Below, piece by piece: positions 61,758 through 64,000 of a stretch of 64,000 bases of DNA. The stretch comes from Ruegeria atlantica (GTDB lineage: Bacteria; Pseudomonadota; Alphaproteobacteria; Rhodobacterales; Rhodobacteraceae). The first letter of the stretch is position 1; the number at the start of each line of letters is the position of its first letter. Position numbers and translations under genes: made by a program. Below the pieces are notes generated by a model that saw nothing but the letters and a program-made list of their open reading frames with translations, searched no databases and was not told where the DNA came from. The stretch lies in assembly GCF_013032505.1 (NCBI RefSeq), contig NZ_WQCG01000007.1, forward strand, positions 62,001 to 126,000, given 5' to 3'.

Positions 61758-62981
61758 ATGACGCAAACCTACACCATTTCCCGCCTTGGCCATCAAGGCG
61801 ACGGCATCGCTGATGGCCCCATTTACGCTCCGCGCACCTTGCCAGGTGAGGTGGTTAGCGGCACGTTGCTGGGCCAGTTCCTGACAGATATTCGCGTCGA
61901 AACGCCCTCGGACCAACGAGTTAAAGCTCCCTGTCGGCACTACAAGTCGTGTGGCGGATGCCAGCTGCAGCACGCGGCGGATGGGTTCGTTGCTGACTGG
62001 AAGGTTGACGTGGTGCGCACCGCGTTATCCGCACAGGGGTTGGAGGCCGTGATGCGTCCGATCCATACTTCGCCAGAGCGATCTCGCCGTCGCGCAACGA
62101 TCGCGGTTCGACGGACAAAAAAGGGCACATTGGCCGGGTTCCACGGCCGCGCGTCAGATACGATCACCGAGATCCCGGATTGTCATCTGCTGGATCCGGC
62201 CCTGATTAAGGCCATTCCAGTTGCCGAAGCGCTGGCCGTTCTAGGCGGCAGCCGCAAGGGTGTACTCGCTGTGACGTTGACCTTGTCCGAAGTCGGGCTG
62301 GATGTGGCGGTAAGTGGCGGCAAACCGCTGGACGGCCCACTTGAGTTGGCCTTGGCGCAAGCGACCGAGAAATACGGTCTGGCCCGGCTTAGCTGGGACG
62401 GTGAAGTAATTGCCATGCGCCAGCCGCCTGTCCAGCGCTTTGGCGTGGCGGGTGTCATCCCACCGCCTGGCGCGTTTCTACAGGCGACAAAAGACGGAGA
62501 ACAGGCTCTGTTAAAGGCTGTTTCCGAATCTGTGGCTGGATCAAAGCGTATTTTGGATCTGTTCGCTGGTAGCGGCACATTCTCCTTGCCTTTGGCCAAA
62601 GAAGCAGAGGTTCACGCTGTTGAAGGTGAGCCTGCGATGACGCAAGCGCTGGATCAGGGTTGGCGCAAAGCGCAGGGCCTCAAACGGGTTACGACCGAGG
62701 CCCGTGACCTTTTTCGGCGACCGCTGATGCCGGATGAATTGAAGTCCTTTGATGCAGTTGTGATTGACCCACCACGCGCCGGGGCCGAAGCGCAAATGGT
62801 CGAGTTGGCGCATGCCCTGCGCCCGGTGATTTCTTATGTGTCCTGCAACCCGGTGACCTTCGCCCGCGATGCGAAAATGCTTGTTAATGCAGGCTACACC
62901 CTTGAATGGGTACAGGTCGTTGACCAATTTCGATGGTCGTCACACACCGAACTTGCCGCCCGGTTCACCCTGAACCCTTAA
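61758..62981 (+). CDS. RNA m5U methyltransferase (RumA/TrmA family)
   Basis: A 407-residue class I SAM-dependent RNA methyltransferase. It has a TRAM-like N-terminal segment, the iron-sulfur cysteines in CRHYKSCGGCQLQH plus a later Cys in PDCHLLDP, SAM motif ILDLFAGSGTFSLPLA, VIDPPRAGAEAQM and the catalytic Cys in SCNPVTFARD. This layout is that of RlmD/RlmC-type 23S rRNA enzymes; which uridine it modifies cannot be said. The ATG at 61758 gives MTQTYTISRLGHQGDG, typical of the family. Confidence 0.9.
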   Translation: MTQTYTISRLGHQGDGIADGPIYAPRTLPGEVVSGTLLGQFLTDIRVETPSDQRVKAPCRHYKSCGGCQLQHAADGFVADWKVDVVRTALSAQGLEAVMRPIHTSPERSRRRATIAVRRTKKGTLAGFHGRASDTITEIPDCHLLDPALIKAIPVAEALAVLGGSRKGVLAVTLTLSEVGLDVAVSGGKPLDGPLELALAQATEKYGLARLSWDGEVIAMRQPPVQRFGVAGVIPPPGAFLQATKDGEQALLKAVSESVAGSKRILDLFAGSGTFSLPLAKEAEVHAVEGEPAMTQALDQGWRKAQGLKRVTTEARDLFRRPLMPDELKSFDAVVIDPPRAGAEAQMVELAHALRPVISYVSCNPVTFARDAKMLVNAGYTLEWVQVVDQFRWSSHTELAARFTLNP

Positions 62982-63002
62982 GACTTACAGGAGAACACCC
63001 GA

Positions 63003-63788
63003 ATGGGGATCACCCAACGCCTGCTGACCCTTATCGAAGCACCAGCTTTCGGGAAGTTCATTACCGGTGTCATCATCTTTAACGCGATTCTGCTAGGGAT
63101 GGAGACATCACCCACACTGATGGGCGTTGCAGGCCCGTTGATTGTGACACTGGACAGCCTTTGCCTGGCCATTTTCGTAGCCGAGATCGGGATGAAACTA
63201 CTGGCAACTGGGCGCAGGTTTTTCACCAATGGTTGGAACGTGTTTGATTTTGTGATTGTAGGTATCGCTCTGGTGCCGGGTGGTTCCGGCCTGTCGGTGC
63301 TGCGGGCTTTGCGAATTCTGCGGGTTTTGCGTGTAATTTCGGTCGCGCCGCGCCTTCGTCGCGTGGTCGAAGGGTTCATCTCGGCTCTGCCGGGTATGGC
63401 CAGCGTTTTCCTTCTGATGGCGATCTTGTTTTACATCGGCGCGGTGATCTCGACCAAACTGTTCTCCCAGACCTTCCCGGGCTGGTTTGGTGACCTGGGC
63501 CTTTCGGCATACACACTGTTTCAGATCATGACGCTGGAAAGCTGGTCGATGGGTATCGTGCGCCCGGTAATGGAGATCTATCCTTACGCCTGGCTGTTCT
63601 TTGTGCCGTTCATTATGGTGACCACCTTTGCAGTGGTGAACCTGCTGGTTGGTCTGATCGTAAATTCGATGCAGGATGCGCATCATGCAGAGGACGAAGT
63701 CAAAACCGATGCCTATCGTGATGAAGTGCTGGAGCGGTTGGACAGCATCGAGCGTCGCCTGACTGAGCAACAGAACATCAAAAAGTGA
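63003..63788 (+). CDS. Voltage-gated sodium channel (NavBac type)
   Basis: A 261-residue six-transmembrane channel subunit working as a homotetramer in the inner membrane. S4 carries gating arginines every third residue (VLRALRILRVLR, Arg101, 104, 107, 110). The pore loop has TLESWSM (177-183), identical to the sodium selectivity filter known from NavAb and NavSp. S6 is FIMVTTFAVVNLLVGLIVNSM, and the C-terminal tail (RDEVLERLDSIERRLTEQQ) forms the four-helix coiled coil. GGAG lies about eight bases before the ATG. Confidence 0.95.
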   Translation: MGITQRLLTLIEAPAFGKFITGVIIFNAILLGMETSPTLMGVAGPLIVTLDSLCLAIFVAEIGMKLLATGRRFFTNGWNVFDFVIVGIALVPGGSGLSVLRALRILRVLRVISVAPRLRRVVEGFISALPGMASVFLLMAILFYIGAVISTKLFSQTFPGWFGDLGLSAYTLFQIMTLESWSMGIVRPVMEIYPYAWLFFVPFIMVTTFAVVNLLVGLIVNSMQDAHHAEDEVKTDAYRDEVLERLDSIERRLTEQQNIKK

Positions 63789-63845
63789 TTTCAGTTTTTT
63801 CGATTTCTGGCATAATACACAAAAAAAGAGCAGCAGGCAGTGAAC

Positions 63846-64000
63846 ATGGATCGTCGAGCATTTGGATTGGGCGCAATGGCAACGCTGAGTCTTTCAGCGT
63901 GTGCTTCGGCCAGCCCCAGAATTCTGACCTACAACGGACCCGAAGTGACCTCTCTGGTCATAAACAAGAGTGCGCGTAAACTATATCTTTTGCACAATGA
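63846..64000 (+). CDS. L,D-transpeptidase (YkuD) lipoprotein, N-terminal part
   Basis: The first 51 codons of a protein cut by the right edge. It begins MDRRAFGLGAMATLSLSAC, a lipoprotein leader with lipobox LSAC (Cys19), and continues through VTSLVINKSARKLYLLHN, the usual opening strand of a YkuD domain. Such enzymes make 3-3 crosslinks in peptidoglycan or attach proteins to it. The active-site SHGC motif would lie beyond the window. Confidence 0.75.
   Translation, partial: MDRRAFGLGAMATLSLSACASASPRILTYNGPEVTSLVINKSARKLYLLHN

Overview
The window is ordinary, gene-dense chromosomal DNA from an alphaproteobacterium of the Rhodobacterales, most likely the marine Roseobacter clade (Ruegeria/Silicibacter-like). 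The call rests on the regB/senC/regA locus beside ahcY, the AmgK-MurU pair linked to tsaE and the alphaproteobacterial addBA genes, a NavBac-type sodium channel, and the order maf - intergenic gap - hemJ - rho - mnmE - mnmG - rsmG - parA - parB, which marks the replication-origin region in this group. I see no IS element, prophage, CRISPR array, tRNA or rRNA gene; nearly all genes are core housekeeping genes.

Layout. 1-6.8 kb: end of ahcY, small accessory genes, then the RegA/SenC/RegB redox-sensing system and a kinase-less PAS protein that is probably DivL, with a perfect CtrA-type box upstream. 6.8-15.7 kb: one tightly overlapping run, tsaE-amgK-murU-addB-addA, then trxA with its own promoter and terminator. 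15.7-21.2 kb: small secreted and DUF proteins, and hslV and hslU separated by an oppositely oriented MFS gene and a DM13 gene. 21.3-29.9 kb: lipoprotein hydrolase and MFS pair; minus-strand smr-mltA-Tim44; fxsA and secB; minus-strand maf-aroE-coaE-dnaQ. 29.86-30.26 kb: 404 bp non-coding gap with AT-rich stretches and DnaA-box-like sequences, the probable oriC.

30.3-37.6 kb: hemJ, rho, mnmE, mnmG, rsmG, parA, parB, with two perfect 16-bp parS sites inside mnmG and rsmG. A third, degenerate site lies in msrA at 48.5 kb. 37.6-42.2 kb: minus-strand rph-rdgB-hemW-DUF454 and divergent hrcA-grpE. 42.2-52.7 kb: mutS, malic enzyme, PfkB kinase, exported MsrA, SCP2 protein, argG, a membrane protein and ilvA. 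52.8-57.9 kb: an HPt protein divergent from a receiver-SpoIIE phosphatase, a NUDIX gene, hslO, a second NUDIX gene and cca. 57.9-64 kb: a structured leader with a possible 8-codon upstream ORF, two overlapping ABC half-transporters, an RNA m5U methyltransferase, the sodium channel, and the start of an L,D-transpeptidase lipoprotein.

Themes are chromosome origin and segregation (oriC, parABS), translation and tRNA quality (mnmE/mnmG, rsmG, cca, tsaE), proteostasis (hslVU, hrcA, grpE, hslO, secB), DNA repair (addAB, mutS, rdgB, dnaQ) and redox/CtrA signalling. No wholly new system is obvious. The items most worth a second look are the leader ORF before the ABC pair, the degenerate parS in msrA, and the CtrA box before the kinase-less DivL candidate.
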